From: JALZUR01 sp965205365
GTDB lineage: Bacteria > Bdellovibrionota > Bdellovibrionia > Bdellovibrionales > UBA1609
NCBI GenBank assembly: GCA_965205365.1
Contig: CBDBGT010000010.1
Coordinates: 310,001-374,000 of the forward strand
Length of the DNA stretch: 64,000 nucleotides
Direction of reading: 5' to 3'
Both the position numbers and the translations under genes were made by a program. Shown here one piece after another: positions 44,631 to 55,749 of this stretch. The stretch's first letter is position 1. Each line of letters opens with the position of its first letter. The notes below the pieces were generated by a model. It was not told the origin of the DNA and searched no databases. It was given only the letters and a program-made list of their open reading frames with translations.

Positions 44631-44869
44631 ACTAGAAGCTATTACTCCCCTCAATTAAACAGTTATAAGATGTTTCAAATATGTTGATTGTAAGCTGCTA
44701 CTGTTGAAGAGGAAATTATTTCTGTTACTTCTAATGCAACATTAGCAATCAACAAGGCTATTAAAATTAATCGAATAATCTAAAAATAAGTCATATTACT
44801 TAGGGTATTGTAAAAATACTAAATCTGAATCCAGAAAAGCTAGGAGAGTGACTACACGGGACATTCAGG

Positions 44870-45070
44870 AGGTGATTAAAACCCTGTATGACGATACTAA
44901 GCTCTCTCATTCTGTTACTTCTAACACTGCTGTAATTGATGAAATGATAACGTAGCAAAGCAGATCTTTAGAATCAACTTATCCTATTGTATTTTTAGAC
45001 TGTATAGTAGTTAAAGCTCACCAGAATAACAAGGTGATAAATAAAGCTATGTATTTTCCTCTTGGATGCA
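44870..45070 (+). pseudogene. IS256-family transposase remnant
   Basis: TTRDIQEVIKTLYDDTKLSHS, then NTAVIDEMIT-stop-QSRSLESTYPIVFLDCIVVKA, then NKVINKAMYFPLG: the central part of an IS256 (mutator type) transposase, including a catalytic Asp in FLDC. It is broken by a stop, and both ends are lost. Confidence 0.75.
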
Positions 45071-45109
45071 ATAAGAGGGTGGGCACAAAGATTTAATAGG
45101 GCTTTGGGT

Positions 45110-45429
45110 TTTAAAAAAATACTTATATGTTTAAAGAATCTATCTAAAATTTAAACGATTTTAATAAAGAAATTAAAACTTTCCCCCTATAAAAGCACCA
45201 TTGAAATAAAAAATCTGGAGAAAGTATGAAGCCTCTCCATGTTAAAAAGTCCTTTAAAGAACCCCTAGAAACCTTGAAAATTATGAGCAAAGTCATGAGT
45301 TTTCGCCTCTAGCCTTTAGTTTAAGGCTTTGTCTTAAAAAGAACTAAGTGGAGCAAGTGATACTCCTATGAATGAAAAATAATACTAAAGTATTTTTTTA
45401 AATACACCGACTTTAGTATTGAAAGTTAA
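45110..45429 (+). promoter_or_regulatory. Conserved 5' leader of Ig protein 2
   Basis: Near-identical partner of 41262-41562. It begins directly after the IS256 debris, which marks the left edge of the duplicated block. Confidence 0.6.
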
Positions 45430-47704
45430 ATGAAGTTAAAGGAGCAGTGGGTGTTAAATAATAAAAATCTTTTTTTACCGTTACTATTGATTTTGTTAGG
45501 CTGGGGGTTTTATAGCTCTCAGACTTTCTTAGAAAATAATGAGGTCAAGGTATCTCATAATTTAAACCAAACAAGATCTGTGTCTAGTATTCAGACGCTT
45601 AAGCAAAATCTTTTAAAAGCCTCATTAAAACCAACTTCAACTCTTAAGAATAAACAGGTAGAAATAAAAAAGCCCACTCTTTTTAAAACTTTTAAACCTC
45701 TACCAGAAGAACTAGAGGAGTTTAAAAATCGCCACTCTGACGAACCCTCTGGGTTTACTATGGAGCTATCTGGTTTAAATGTGGACTTTGAAGCCTTTAA
45801 AAAAGTAGAGCACCCTTTGGATTTGCCAGACAAACTTCAAATTCCACTTCCTAATGGAAAAACGGTTCAAGTGGAGCAAAAAAGAGTAGACTATAAAAAG
45901 AAAGATAGTTTTGTTTGGGTAGGACAAGTTGATGAAAAGCTTAATCAATGGGTTCATCTCTCATTTTATAAGTCTACTCTTTCTGGGGCACTTCATGCAT
46001 CAGGTAGCGACTACAGGATTGATTATTTATCAAAAAATAAACATTTAATTCGTAAAGTAAATGAAAGTCTACTTCCTGAACCAATTGATGATGTTGTTGA
46101 ACCTGAAGTAGCAAATGCACCCTCAAAGGCAGAAGAAGATGCCTTGGCATTAGAAACCACTCACTCTCCTGCTCTTATAGCCAATACTTCCAACCCGGTT
46201 GTCATAGACATATTAGTTGCATACACACAGCGTGTTAGTAAAAATAGAACCCATGACGAAATCCTTGCTAAAATCAATAACCTTATAGCTTATACAAATA
46301 CCGCTCATAGCACCTCTCAAACTGGGGTAATCTTTCGTCTAACTCGAGCTGTTGAAACTTCATATACAGAGAATTTAACAGACGATTCAAATCCTTTGTC
46401 TCTGCTGCAACGTAAGACTGATGGAGTTATGGATGAAATACATGACATACGAGATGAAACAAATTCTGATCTCGTCACTTTACTCCAAAAAAAGTATCCT
46501 GGGTCTGCTTGGTACACTCAATCAAAATCAACGGGCTTTGGTCAAGTATACGACACCAACTCTACCATCTTTGCTCATGAAACTGGCCATAACCTTTCAG
46601 CTCGCCATGATAGGCAAAACACCTTTTATCCTCCTTCATCATCACGTTACGATTATGGTTATAGAAGTCCAGAAAGAAGGCTTCGGACTATAATGGCTTA
46701 CCCATGTAGTTATGCTGCTTTTGGTGAAAAACCCACTTCTTCTTGCAACCATAGGGTTCCTGCTTTTTCAAGCCCTCGATCTATTAATGGAGAAGTTCCT
46801 TATGGAGATGCCATTACAGATAATTCAAGAAAGATTAAAGAGTCAGCTTTCCGTGTGTCTAATATTTACCCCTCAGGATCTACAGACCAAACTCCTCCTC
46901 GTATTATTTCTCAACCTACGAGTAAAAGCTTACCAGCAAATGGTACTTTAAACCTATCTGTAACTGCTAGTGGATCTTCTCTTCTCTATCAGTGGTATAA
47001 AGAGGGTAGAGCAATATCGAATCAAACAAATAAAACCCTTTTAATAAGTAACGTGAGTCAAAGTGATGAAGGAAGATATAGAGTAAAAATAAGCAACTCT
47101 TCTAGTTCAATTTACTCCAATACAGTGACTGTAACTATAGATCAAGCCCCTATTATCACATTACAGCCTCACAGCACTACCATTAATGTCAATGACAGCT
47201 TAAGTTTATCTGTAACTGCCAATGGGGAAAACCCTTTAACTTACCAGTGGTATAAAAATAGTGTGGAAATATTGAACCAAACAAGTAAAACTCTTTTAAT
47301 AAATAATGTCAGTCAAAGTGATGAAGGAACATATAAAGTAAAAGTAAGCAATGCTTACGGCTCAGTTTATTCTAATGCAGCCACTGTAAATGTGAGACTG
47401 TCTCCTGTTATCACACTGCAACCTCAAAATACCACTATACAAGTCAATAACAATTTAAGTTTGTCTGTAAACGCCAGTGGTGAGGGTTCTTTAAATTACC
47501 AGTGGTATAAAAATAATATAGAAATGCCTAGTAAAACCAATAAGACTCTTTTAATAAGTAATGTGAGTCAAAGTGATGGAGGAGCATATAAAGTAAAAGT
47601 AAGCAACTCTTACGGCTCAGTTTATTCTAATACAGTGACTGTAAATATAAAACTCTCTCCTGTTATCACATTACAACCTCAAAACACCATTATTAAGGCT
47701 AATA

Positions 47705-48724
47705 ACCCGAGTTCGAACTTTCTAAACCTACTGAAGCAGCCTTTCTTCAAGTACTTGAAGTCTAATAGAGGGTTTTCTTGGACGCAAACAGTACGCCGTT
47801 AGTGCCGAAAGTAAATTTACCACAAAGTTTTTTGGGCTTCGGTGTCTTGAGTGTTCAAGATGAAATTCCTCCTTTAAAATCCCAAAAGCAGTTTCAACAA
47901 TGTACCTTTTCCTCAGGAGTAGTTTATCAAAAAGAGGAACAAACTTATTTTTCATATTGGATTTAAGATTTGTTATGACTTGAACCCCTTTACTCATCAA
48001 TTTTTCAAATAGCTTTTGGGATATATATCCTTTGTCTCCAAACAATTTTCCAAAAATATTCTCAGCTAAACCCTCTACAGGCTTTGTATCATGAACATTT
48101 CCTGGGGTTATGGTAAAACTTAAGAGCTCCCCTTTGTGAGAAATTACTATGTGAACTTTAAAACCAAAGAACCAGCCCATTGTTGATTTCCCACGTTTTG
48201 CAAGTCCTTTAAAGGTTTTGTGACGACCGATTCTTTTGTTATTACAAACAACAATGGGACTGGAGTCTACAACAGATATTCCTGTGCAAATATTTGATTG
48301 CATAAGTGAGTGTAAAAAAATAAGAATTTGAGGTGCTGAAGATTTTTTAAGTTCTACAAACCTATTGTAGGACAAGAGTTTTGGGAAATAAGGTTTTAGA
48401 AATTTTTGAACATAACCTGTATAGAAAGCTTTAAAATTTCTGAAGCCGGAAAATTGGAATAATAAACAGATGGTGATGACTTCAGACTCAGATAACGCAG
48501 ATGGAAAACCTCTCTTTCTTTTGCTGGGTATGAGTTTGGACTGTTCTTTGTTTAACCCTAAAATAAAGTCGTCAACAAGAGTAAAAACTTCTATAATTTG
48601 ATTCTCTTCGATCATTCCCGGCTCCTTTTTGCAGATCAGTAAAAAACAACTAAATCTTACAAAAGGCTGGGATGATCTTTTATTTATCCAGCACTTAGGT
48701 CCTGAAAAAAGTTCGAACTCGGGT
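47705..48724 (-). mobile_element. IS982-family element, copy 2 (intact)
   Basis: 1020 bp, ends ACCCGAGTTCGAACTTT and AAAGTTCGAACTCGGGT, target repeat TAATA at 47700-47704 and 48725-48729. Confidence 0.92.
47728..48615 (-). CDS. IS982-family transposase
   Basis: The 295-residue DDE transposase has the family features: an N-terminal FTLVDDFILGLN, FQFSGFRNFKAFYTGYV, SYNRFVELKK, VVDSSPIVVCNNKRI, HKTFKGLAKRGKSTMGWFFGFK, GDKGYISQKLF and RKRYIVETAFGILKEEF with the catalytic Glu. It has no stops, unlike copy 1, and starts ATG behind a GGAGCC site. It is likely able to move itself and related ends. Confidence 0.93.
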   Translation of the reverse strand: MIEENQIIEVFTLVDDFILGLNKEQSKLIPSKRKRGFPSALSESEVITICLLFQFSGFRNFKAFYTGYVQKFLKPYFPKLLSYNRFVELKKSSAPQILIFLHSLMQSNICTGISVVDSSPIVVCNNKRIGRHKTFKGLAKRGKSTMGWFFGFKVHIVISHKGELLSFTITPGNVHDTKPVEGLAENIFGKLFGDKGYISQKLFEKLMSKGVQVITNLKSNMKNKFVPLFDKLLLRKRYIVETAFGILKEEFHLEHSRHRSPKNFVVNLLSALTAYCLRPRKPSIRLQVLEERLLQ

Positions 48725-49757
48725 TAATAACAACTTAAATTTATCTGTACGCGCTAACGGTGAAAACCCTTTAACTTATCAGTGGTATAAAAATAGTGTG
48801 GAAATATCCGATCAAACAAGTAAAGCTCTTTTAATAAATAACGCAAGCCAAAGTGATCAAGGAATATATAAAGTAAAGGTAAGCAACGCTCACGGCGCAG
48901 TTTATTCTAAAGTAGCAGCTGTAATTGTAAGGCCCTCTCCTATGATCACATCACAACCTCAAAACACCATAGTCAACGCCAACGAAAGCTTAAGTTTATC
49001 TGTAAGTGCCAGTGGAACTTCTCTTCGCTACCAGTGGTATAAAGATAATGTACCCATATCGAATCAAACAAGCAAAACTCTTTTAATAAACAACGCAAAT
49101 CAAAATGATGAAGGAACATACAAAGTAAAAGTAAGCAATGCTTACGGCTTAGTTTATTCTAATGCAGTGACTGTGCGTGTAGAATTTTCTTCCATCACCA
49201 TATCTGAGCTTCCCATTATCACATCACAACCTCAAAACACCATAGTCAACGCCAATGAAAGCTTACGTTTATCTGTAAGCGCTAGTAGTGAGGCTCCTTT
49301 AAGCTACCAGTGGTATAAAAACACCCAAGGTCAATCAAAAACTCTTTTAGGCCAAACAAATAACTTTCTTTCAATACCAAAAGCCTCTCGTTCCCATGAG
49401 GGATGGTACGTGGTGAGGGTTTACAACTCTTATGGGTACGTTGACTCTAGTTGGGTTAAGGTGAATATAGTTTTAACTTTAAATGCTGGGCCTCCTATTA
49501 TCACATCACAACCTCAAAACACCACCATTAATGCCAATGAAAACTTAAGTTTATCTGTAAGTGCAAGTGGAGCTTCTCTTCGCTACCAGTGGTATAAAAG
49601 CACTCAAGGTCGATCAAAAGCTCTTGTAGGCCAAACAACTAACCTTCTTTCCATACCAAAAGCCTCTCGTTCCCATGAGGGATGGTACGTGGTGAGGGTT
49701 TATAACTCCTATGGGCACATTGATTCTAGTTGGGTTAAAGTTTATATAGATTAAACG

Positions 49758-50300
49758 TACTGTCTGCAGAAAACGGGCCTCTTAATCACACAAGGTGGTG
49801 TTTTAAAAATCTTAATAAATATAGATTTTTACAAAAGTTTTTCTACTATTATATAATATGAAAAAATATCTAAGATAAATGTAAGCACATAGATCACTCA
49901 AGTTATAGTGAGAAAGTTAGGGTAAAGGTTAATAAAGCCATGATTAAACGAATTAAAAAGGATTTTAAAAAGCCTATTTTAAAATTTGAGTTTGAAACAG
50001 ATTTATGGACCTGAGATAAAGTCCACTCAACACTTTCTAAAAAACATAGAATTAAAACTTCATGTGGTCAGCCACCAAGATCCCCCAAACTTAACCCTAG
50101 TAAAAAAAAATATGAAATCACCTTAAACATTGTGATTTAAAGAAGTCTTAGAAAGCAAACCTCCATGGGCTAAAAAAGTTCTCAAAGAGGAAAGTGAGAT
50201 CTGTGTTTATACTCAAAAATCACAAAACTTTTATAAAGATTTCTAGCAGTAACAAGAACAACACAGTGTTTCCGTGTATCATTTAGAAGGTAGCCAGCTC
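49758..50300. other. Gene-free stretch, possible IS630-type debris
   Basis: About 540 bp with many stops. On the plus strand FKKPILKFEFETDLWT and VHSTLSKKHRIKTSCG (about 49950-50065) recall the N-terminal HTH half of IS630 transposases, but the match is weak. Nothing else is recognised. Confidence 0.3.
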
Positions 50301-50309
50301 TATACAGAG

Positions 50310-52175
50310 TTAATTATAAAATTTTGTGCTCCTATCTAAATATTGTTTAAAAATCTCTTTAGGCACATCTTGATCTTCAGACTCATTGTAGTTGTAATCA
50401 TAAACCTCATAACCTTGGCCAATCTCATAAGAATAAATTTTATCTTCTGTAAGGACTCCATGTCTTGAATATGTGCTTAAGAGTAGAGGCAGTCTTTCTT
50501 GAGAAGAGTACATATTAAACCCAATAGATTGTTGAGTGCTAAGTGAACAGTTAAATGCGTTCTGCAAAAATGTATACGACATATCATTATGGGTGGTCAT
50601 GTGCTTGAAATTTTCTTTTGAGTCGTTTAACTTTAAATCAGTTTTAAACTTTGGCTTGTAACCATTCCAATTAATAAACATAGGAACTCTAAGTTGAAAT
50701 CTTGAAAAATTACTATTGTGCCCCCAAAAATTTTTCTTAAGATCGTTAAACTGTTCTCCATGATCACTTGTAATTACAATTATAGTAGGCCTTTTAGAAT
50801 CATAAATAAGTGGAGAGCTTAAGATCTTTTCAACCAGAGAATCTATATAGTGAATGGAGTTTTTATACTTATTATAATACTCTATGGGGTCCGTATTAGG
50901 TCCTAAGGAGAGATAGCTTATGCTTTTACTATAGGGCTTAAAAGGCGCATCATAATCATTAGGAAGGGAGTAATCATGGGCAGAGTCAAAAATCATAAAA
51001 GAAAAGTAAGGTTTGTTGATATCTCGCTTTTGCAAAAAAGAAAAAATTTCATCTTTCATATAAGCATCGGATTCCCAAGCTTTTTTATCTCCAATACTCG
51101 TCCGTAAATTAGAAACTTCCTTAAAAATATTTTTTGAAAGACTAGTTTTATCTATAGGCCATCCTGTAGAAATTTGTAATTCATAATTCTCATCTAAGAG
51201 TTTTGAAATAAATATAGGCGTTATTCCAGATTCAGTAAAAGATTTTACATACAACCCAGGAACTCCATAAAAAACAGAAAAAAGACTTGGAATTGTTGCG
51301 TTTCCAATACTCCAATGGTTTTTAAAGATATGTGTGTTATTTGCCTGAACCCATTTGTAAATGTTTGGAGTAGTCTCTTTATTGTAATCTACAAATCTCC
51401 AAGAATCTATAAATATCCAAAGCATATTAGGTTTAACATCATTTTTTTCACACTTGATCTCTTTCGGGTAGTTTATAGATGAATCATCATAATTAGAACT
51501 CATTTCAAACTCTCTAATATGAGATGAGTTGATTACCCCCAATTTAATAAGTGTTCTTCTTGCTGTAAAAGGTTGATAAAGAGGAATATGTCTAGTCCAT
51601 TTTTTAACTGGAATATAGTTAATCACATCAGCATATATATAGGCTACCTGAGATATTAAAAAAAAAAGAAAAAAGCTTGCGTAGGGCAGACTGATACTTA
51701 AAGGCTTTGAGCGCTCACTAAGCTTTTTAACAAAAAACTTTAATAAAAAATAAGTAATAAGAGTAAGCAGGATAAAACTTACAGTGATTAAGGCAACATC
51801 TATATAACTAATTCTTTTCAACTCACCAAAAGCTTCTTTAACAACATACTCAAGAAAACCCACACTCATGTGAGAGCGATATAGAGAATACACCTTAATA
51901 TCTAAAAAAAGAGCTATGATTGAAAAAACAATAATCAAGGAGGGTGCAAAAAATGTTTTAAACACTCTATGAGCAATTAAACAAAGTGCTGATAGTGCAA
52001 ACCAAATAAGCCCAGTATAACCAACTATAGTAAAAAAAAGATACCAGCCTGAAATGAAATTTATCACATTAGGCATATGTTGAAATGCCGCTAGAATAAT
52101 CCCTAGGGAGATTAAAATAGAAATGATATTTACAACTAAAAACGTTGAAAATCCAGGTCTTTTATTAGAATCCAT
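50310..52175 (-). CDS. YejM/PbgA-like inner-membrane sulfatase-fold protein
   Basis: The protein has five N-terminal transmembrane helices (DUF3413-type), a basic linker (about 185-235) and a periplasmic sulfatase-fold domain with NMLWIFIDSWR, a YejM-like GNATIPSLFSVFYGVPG and ITSDHGEQF. In Enterobacteria YejM senses periplasmic LPS and controls LpxC stability through LapB. The ATG at 52175 aligns with the YejM start; the upstream TTG at 52232 would add 19 residues. The family residue usually Thr in the phosphatase site is kept (Thr in GNAT). A role in envelope lipid balance is inference. Confidence 0.83.
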   Translation of the reverse strand: MDSNKRPGFSTFLVVNIISILISLGIILAAFQHMPNVINFISGWYLFFTIVGYTGLIWFALSALCLIAHRVFKTFFAPSLIIVFSIIALFLDIKVYSLYRSHMSVGFLEYVVKEAFGELKRISYIDVALITVSFILLTLITYFLLKFFVKKLSERSKPLSISLPYASFFLFFLISQVAYIYADVINYIPVKKWTRHIPLYQPFTARRTLIKLGVINSSHIREFEMSSNYDDSSINYPKEIKCEKNDVKPNMLWIFIDSWRFVDYNKETTPNIYKWVQANNTHIFKNHWSIGNATIPSLFSVFYGVPGLYVKSFTESGITPIFISKLLDENYELQISTGWPIDKTSLSKNIFKEVSNLRTSIGDKKAWESDAYMKDEIFSFLQKRDINKPYFSFMIFDSAHDYSLPNDYDAPFKPYSKSISYLSLGPNTDPIEYYNKYKNSIHYIDSLVEKILSSPLIYDSKRPTIIVITSDHGEQFNDLKKNFWGHNSNFSRFQLRVPMFINWNGYKPKFKTDLKLNDSKENFKHMTTHNDMSYTFLQNAFNCSLSTQQSIGFNMYSSQERLPLLLSTYSRHGVLTEDKIYSYEIGQGYEVYDYNYNESEDQDVPKEIFKQYLDRSTKFYN

Positions 52176-52317
52176 AAATATAACTAAATAACTATCTGCT
52201 TGTTTGGTCAAGTGTCCAAATCTATAAAGCAAATTGTATAGCTGTTTAATAATGAAATAAGGTTAAACACCCCAAGGAACAAGCAGAATGAGCATAGAAA
52301 AATAAGTAAAAAACTTA

Positions 52318-53069
52318 GGTTCATGGGTAGTTAAGTTGACTTTGAAGGGAGTTAACTTATTATTATCACTGTGAAAAATAGGTATTTTGCTCGTTCAAGA
52401 ATTTCAGAGGCTAAATTCAGGGAGATTATCAAGCTTTTTGCCAGTGATTTAACAACTCAACAGATTTCAGAATTAACAAAGCTTAACAGAAAAACTATAG
52501 GAAATATTTTAAAAAAAGTACGATCAAAAATAGTTGAGCAATGCGAACAAGAAAGCCTTTTTGACTCTGGTGAAATAGAACTGGATGAAAGTTATTTTGG
52601 AGCAAGGAGAGTTAGAGGTCTTCGCGGAAGAGGAGCTAGAGGTAAAACCATTGTCTTTGGGCTTAAAAAAAGAAATGGTAAGGTTTATACTCAGATTATT
52701 AAAAACTGCTCTAAAAACGAGATTCTCCCTCTTATACGGGCTAAAATAAGCAAGGAGTCTACAGTTTATACAGATGGCTTTAGGACGTATGATGGTCTTG
52801 TGGATATGGGTTATAAAAAACACTACAGAGTTCATCATGGAAAAAATGAATTTTCAAAAGCTGAAGGAAAAGTTAAAAACCATATTAATGGAATAGAGAA
52901 TTTTTGGGGCTTAGCCAAAGTAAGACTTTCTAAATTTAGAGGAATGCATAAGAATACTTTTTATTTGCATTTAAAGGAGTGTGAGTTTAGGTTCAATCAC
53001 AGAAATGAAGACCTCTATAGATTAATTCTTTCTATGCTGCGTCGTAACCCTCTTAACTACCCATGAACC
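52318..53069 (+). mobile_element. IS1595-family element
   Basis: 752 bp, perfect 18-bp terminal repeats GGTTCATGGGTAGTTAAG and its inverse, and an 8-bp target repeat AAAACTTA at 52310-52317 and 53070-53077, the family standard. Confidence 0.95.
52371..53066 (+). CDS. IS1595-family (ISXO2-like) transposase
   Basis: The 231-residue protein uses a GTG start. HTH region LTTQQISELTKLNRKTIGNI, then the ISXO2-like DDE domain: ELDESYFGARRVRG, VYTDGFRTYDGL, HHGKNEFSK and HINGIENFWGLAK. It is complete and likely functional. Confidence 0.93.
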   Translation: MKNRYFARSRISEAKFREIIKLFASDLTTQQISELTKLNRKTIGNILKKVRSKIVEQCEQESLFDSGEIELDESYFGARRVRGLRGRGARGKTIVFGLKKRNGKVYTQIIKNCSKNEILPLIRAKISKESTVYTDGFRTYDGLVDMGYKKHYRVHHGKNEFSKAEGKVKNHINGIENFWGLAKVRLSKFRGMHKNTFYLHLKECEFRFNHRNEDLYRLILSMLRRNPLNYP

Positions 53070-53166
53070 AAAACTTATAACTTAATTGCAAGATACCTGC
53101 TTCCTGGAGACAGTACAGAAAAAGCGCACAATTAAACTGGTGTGTGCTTTCATATTTCAATAGGTG

Positions 53167-53535
53167 TTAGTCAGAGCGTTTTAGCATAGAGAGTTTAACC
53201 CTTGATACTTTATATTTGAGCACTTTCTTAACTAAGCAGGAGTTGTTTTGCATCTGATGGATAAGGTCACTTTTGTTATCATACAAAAAATATACTTTTT
53301 GTATTTCAAATTTATTTTCATCATAAAAAGCATATTTAATTTTTCCCTCTCTATACAACTTCTTTAACCACAGAATATGCTTCCCAACGCATGCTTGTTT
53401 ATTATAGGTTTTTCTTAAATCCCATAAAGCTCCACGAGCAAACTCGACTAAAAAGTAAGAATCACCCTCCTTCAAATGTGCAAAAGAGAAAATACTAAAA
53501 AATAAAAAAATAAAAAAAATAAAGTTTCGTCTCAT
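53167..53535 (-). CDS. Small exported protein, unknown
   Basis: 122 residues with a clear signal peptide (MRRNFIFFIFLFFSIFSFAH) and a basic mature part with two cysteines (KQACVGK, NNSCLVK) that might form a disulphide. Its ATG follows the sulfatase stop with no gap (TAAATG), so the two are co-translated. No family is recognised. Confidence 0.65.
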   Translation of the reverse strand: MRRNFIFFIFLFFSIFSFAHLKEGDSYFLVEFARGALWDLRKTYNKQACVGKHILWLKKLYREGKIKYAFYDENKFEIQKVYFLYDNKSDLIHQMQNNSCLVKKVLKYKVSRVKLSMLKRSD

Positions 53536-55719
53536 TTACTTTTGAAAACTCGAATCAAGAATTCCTTTATAGCAATTTAAAACCCATGGAAAAAAGTTTG
53601 TCACATAATATGCGTATTGACCATTTTGAGTCATTCCGTTGCACTCATCAAGGTCTCCGTTGTTTGTAAATTCATAGTCATCTCTAAAAGTGCCATTATA
53701 ATTGCCTAGTGGATGAGCTGCCTCACCAGCTTGAGGAGCTCTATCTCCTGTCTTTAATGTGTACCCTGATTGTACTTCACGAATAACACTTCCATCATTT
53801 ATATAAGAGCCATAAATAGGGAAGCCATCAGCAGCAAATCCAATAACTGGTGATTCAACCCCTGAAACAAACATTGCATTCGGATTACCATGGTAGTGAT
53901 ATGATCCATTAGGCTGAGCATGGGCATTATGAGAGTCAGTCCCAAAGTCATTCCCTGGAAACATCGGATCATACCTCCATGGCTGACTAGGATTGTTACA
54001 TCCAATTTTCTCCTGACCTAGGGGTCCAGGACCAACACCGTAGCATGCAGCAGCTAATAGGTCTAACTTAGACCCGTTAAGAAAGATAGCGTTATTATAC
54101 TGTAAGCTTAAGTTCGTATTCGACCCTACCAGAGCCGGTGTTTTTAAAATTACAACCTCCTGAGAAACCGAGGTTACATCATTAGGAAATGAATTGGCTC
54201 CATCATTAATATTATGATTGGGGATAGAATTACTAAAAATCTTACAGTGATTTACATCATAATCAATAATTGAAGTTTGCCCTTGTAAGACTAAATTTCT
54301 ATTCACATCAGTTATTTGACTTGAAAAAACACCCACATACTCCGTGCAAAGAGGTGAACGGTTAGTGAAAATTGAATCTGTAATATCTATTTCATTTTCT
54401 AAGCTTAATAGATTTTGCAGCTCTACTGAAAGCTCATCGTATGCAATTTTTTGTTCAGGGTTTAGTGAACCAAGAAGTAAGTTTGTGCTTTCAAAGGGGT
54501 CTTGTTGAAGATCAAAAAGCCGCTCATTTCCAGTTTTAAATTTAATTAACTTAAACCTCGAGTTTCGAATTGTCATGCCAGATTCAGAAGGAGTAGTGCT
54601 AGATATTTGAGAAAAGTTGAATTTTCGGATGCTAGGGCTTCCTGATTCTAATAAAGATTTAAAAGATACCCCATCAACCTGTGGTGGCACAAAGGCCCCT
54701 ATAAGTTCTAAAATGGTAGGAAAAATATCTACTGAAGAAATCAAAGACGAGTCTCTTTGATTCTTCCTACTCACACCTTTCCCTGAAACAATGAAAGGAA
54801 CATGAACACCTCCTTGAAAAAGAGTTCCTTTAGATTGATTGAGTGTGTATGGAGCCTGGATTACTTTTTTATGTGACCCATTATCTCCAATAAGTATTAT
54901 TGTTGTATTTTCTTTTATGTTTGTAGGCATGGAATTAAGCAGTCGACCAATTTCAAAATCTACATTTTCAACCATTGCATTAAAATAAGGCCTAGGGCTT
55001 GCTTCAATGTCTTCTTCATCGCCTGAAAGGTTTGTTTGAGAGTGCGTTCCCTCCGGTGGAAGATGAAACGGTGTATGGGGAGATGTGTATGCTAGCCATA
55101 AGAACCAGGGCTTACTCCCTTGTTCATTAACAAAATCAATTGAAAGATCTGTTAGCTTTTTAGTTATATAGTCTGCACTTGTTGATACCAAACCATTTTC
55201 AGATAATTGCCACGAAGAATAATCTAAAACCGCTCCATTGATAAGCCCTCTAAATTCAGTAACTCCAAAAAAAGCTGGCGCAGCATGAGCATTGTTTCCT
55301 GATATATGCCATTTTCCGTAGTGAGCAATAGCATATTCTGAATCAGATTCAGAAATATATTTGTGTAATAGTTTTTCTGAACTGTTAATAATGTTATTGG
55401 TATCAACTCCAGTTACACCATTTTTAAAACCATATTTACCTGTACTAATTGAAGCACGTGTGGGAGCACACAGAGGGAAAGCCCACGCTTCGTCAAAAGA
55501 CAGACCTGTATCAACTAAAGATTTTATATTTGGCATATTAGGTTTTATAACTCCATGAGAATAACCATAAAATTCACCTACACCTATATCATCTAATATG
55601 ATTAATAAAATATTTTGTTTTTTATCTAAAGAACCCTCATTGTTATTAAAAGTAAGTTTATTTGTACAATTAGTAAGTAGAGTTAAAATTAAAAAACAAA
55701 AGCTAACGTATCTAATCAT
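53536..55719 (-). CDS. Sulfatase-YHYH fusion lipoprotein
   Basis: The 727-residue lipoprotein (lipobox LTNC, Cys18) has a sulfatase domain at about 35-460: ILDDIG metal site, the formylglycine motif Cys84-Ala-Pro-Thr-Arg88, GKWHI and IGDNGSHK. A second domain (about 530-727) is of the YHYH family: SYHYHGNPNAMF, GFAADGFPIYGSY, LDECNGMTQNG.YAYYVTN. The pair could remove sulfate from polysaccharide at the cell surface. ATG 55719 is preferred to the TTG at 55746 because it gives a correct signal. Activity requires a formylglycine-generating enzyme from elsewhere. Confidence 0.88.
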   Translation of the reverse strand: MIRYVSFCFLILTLLTNCTNKLTFNNNEGSLDKKQNILLIILDDIGVGEFYGYSHGVIKPNMPNIKSLVDTGLSFDEAWAFPLCAPTRASISTGKYGFKNGVTGVDTNNIINSSEKLLHKYISESDSEYAIAHYGKWHISGNNAHAAPAFFGVTEFRGLINGAVLDYSSWQLSENGLVSTSADYITKKLTDLSIDFVNEQGSKPWFLWLAYTSPHTPFHLPPEGTHSQTNLSGDEEDIEASPRPYFNAMVENVDFEIGRLLNSMPTNIKENTTIILIGDNGSHKKVIQAPYTLNQSKGTLFQGGVHVPFIVSGKGVSRKNQRDSSLISSVDIFPTILELIGAFVPPQVDGVSFKSLLESGSPSIRKFNFSQISSTTPSESGMTIRNSRFKLIKFKTGNERLFDLQQDPFESTNLLLGSLNPEQKIAYDELSVELQNLLSLENEIDITDSIFTNRSPLCTEYVGVFSSQITDVNRNLVLQGQTSIIDYDVNHCKIFSNSIPNHNINDGANSFPNDVTSVSQEVVILKTPALVGSNTNLSLQYNNAIFLNGSKLDLLAAACYGVGPGPLGQEKIGCNNPSQPWRYDPMFPGNDFGTDSHNAHAQPNGSYHYHGNPNAMFVSGVESPVIGFAADGFPIYGSYINDGSVIREVQSGYTLKTGDRAPQAGEAAHPLGNYNGTFRDDYEFTNNGDLDECNGMTQNGQYAYYVTNFFPWVLNCYKGILDSSFQK

Positions 55720-55749
55720 ATTATAAATAATAGCACAGGTGATCAATGA

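Larger units (their letters stand above)
45430..49754 (+). pseudogene. Ig-repeat reprolysin-like metalloprotease 2, split by IS982
   Basis: Paralogue of the gene at 41563. Residues 383-394 read HETGHNLSARHD, the HExxHxxxxxHD zinc motif of reprolysins (His383, Glu384, His387, His393), followed by a Met-turn RTIMAYP, so this copy keeps its active site. Seven Ig-like repeats follow. An IS982 element (47705-48724) with a 5-bp target repeat splits the fourth repeat; the upstream ORF then ends at 47802 after a foreign tail. Deleting the IS and one target repeat joins IIKAN to NNLNLSVRANGENP in frame through to 49754. The present product is a protease with about three Ig domains. Confidence 0.87.
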
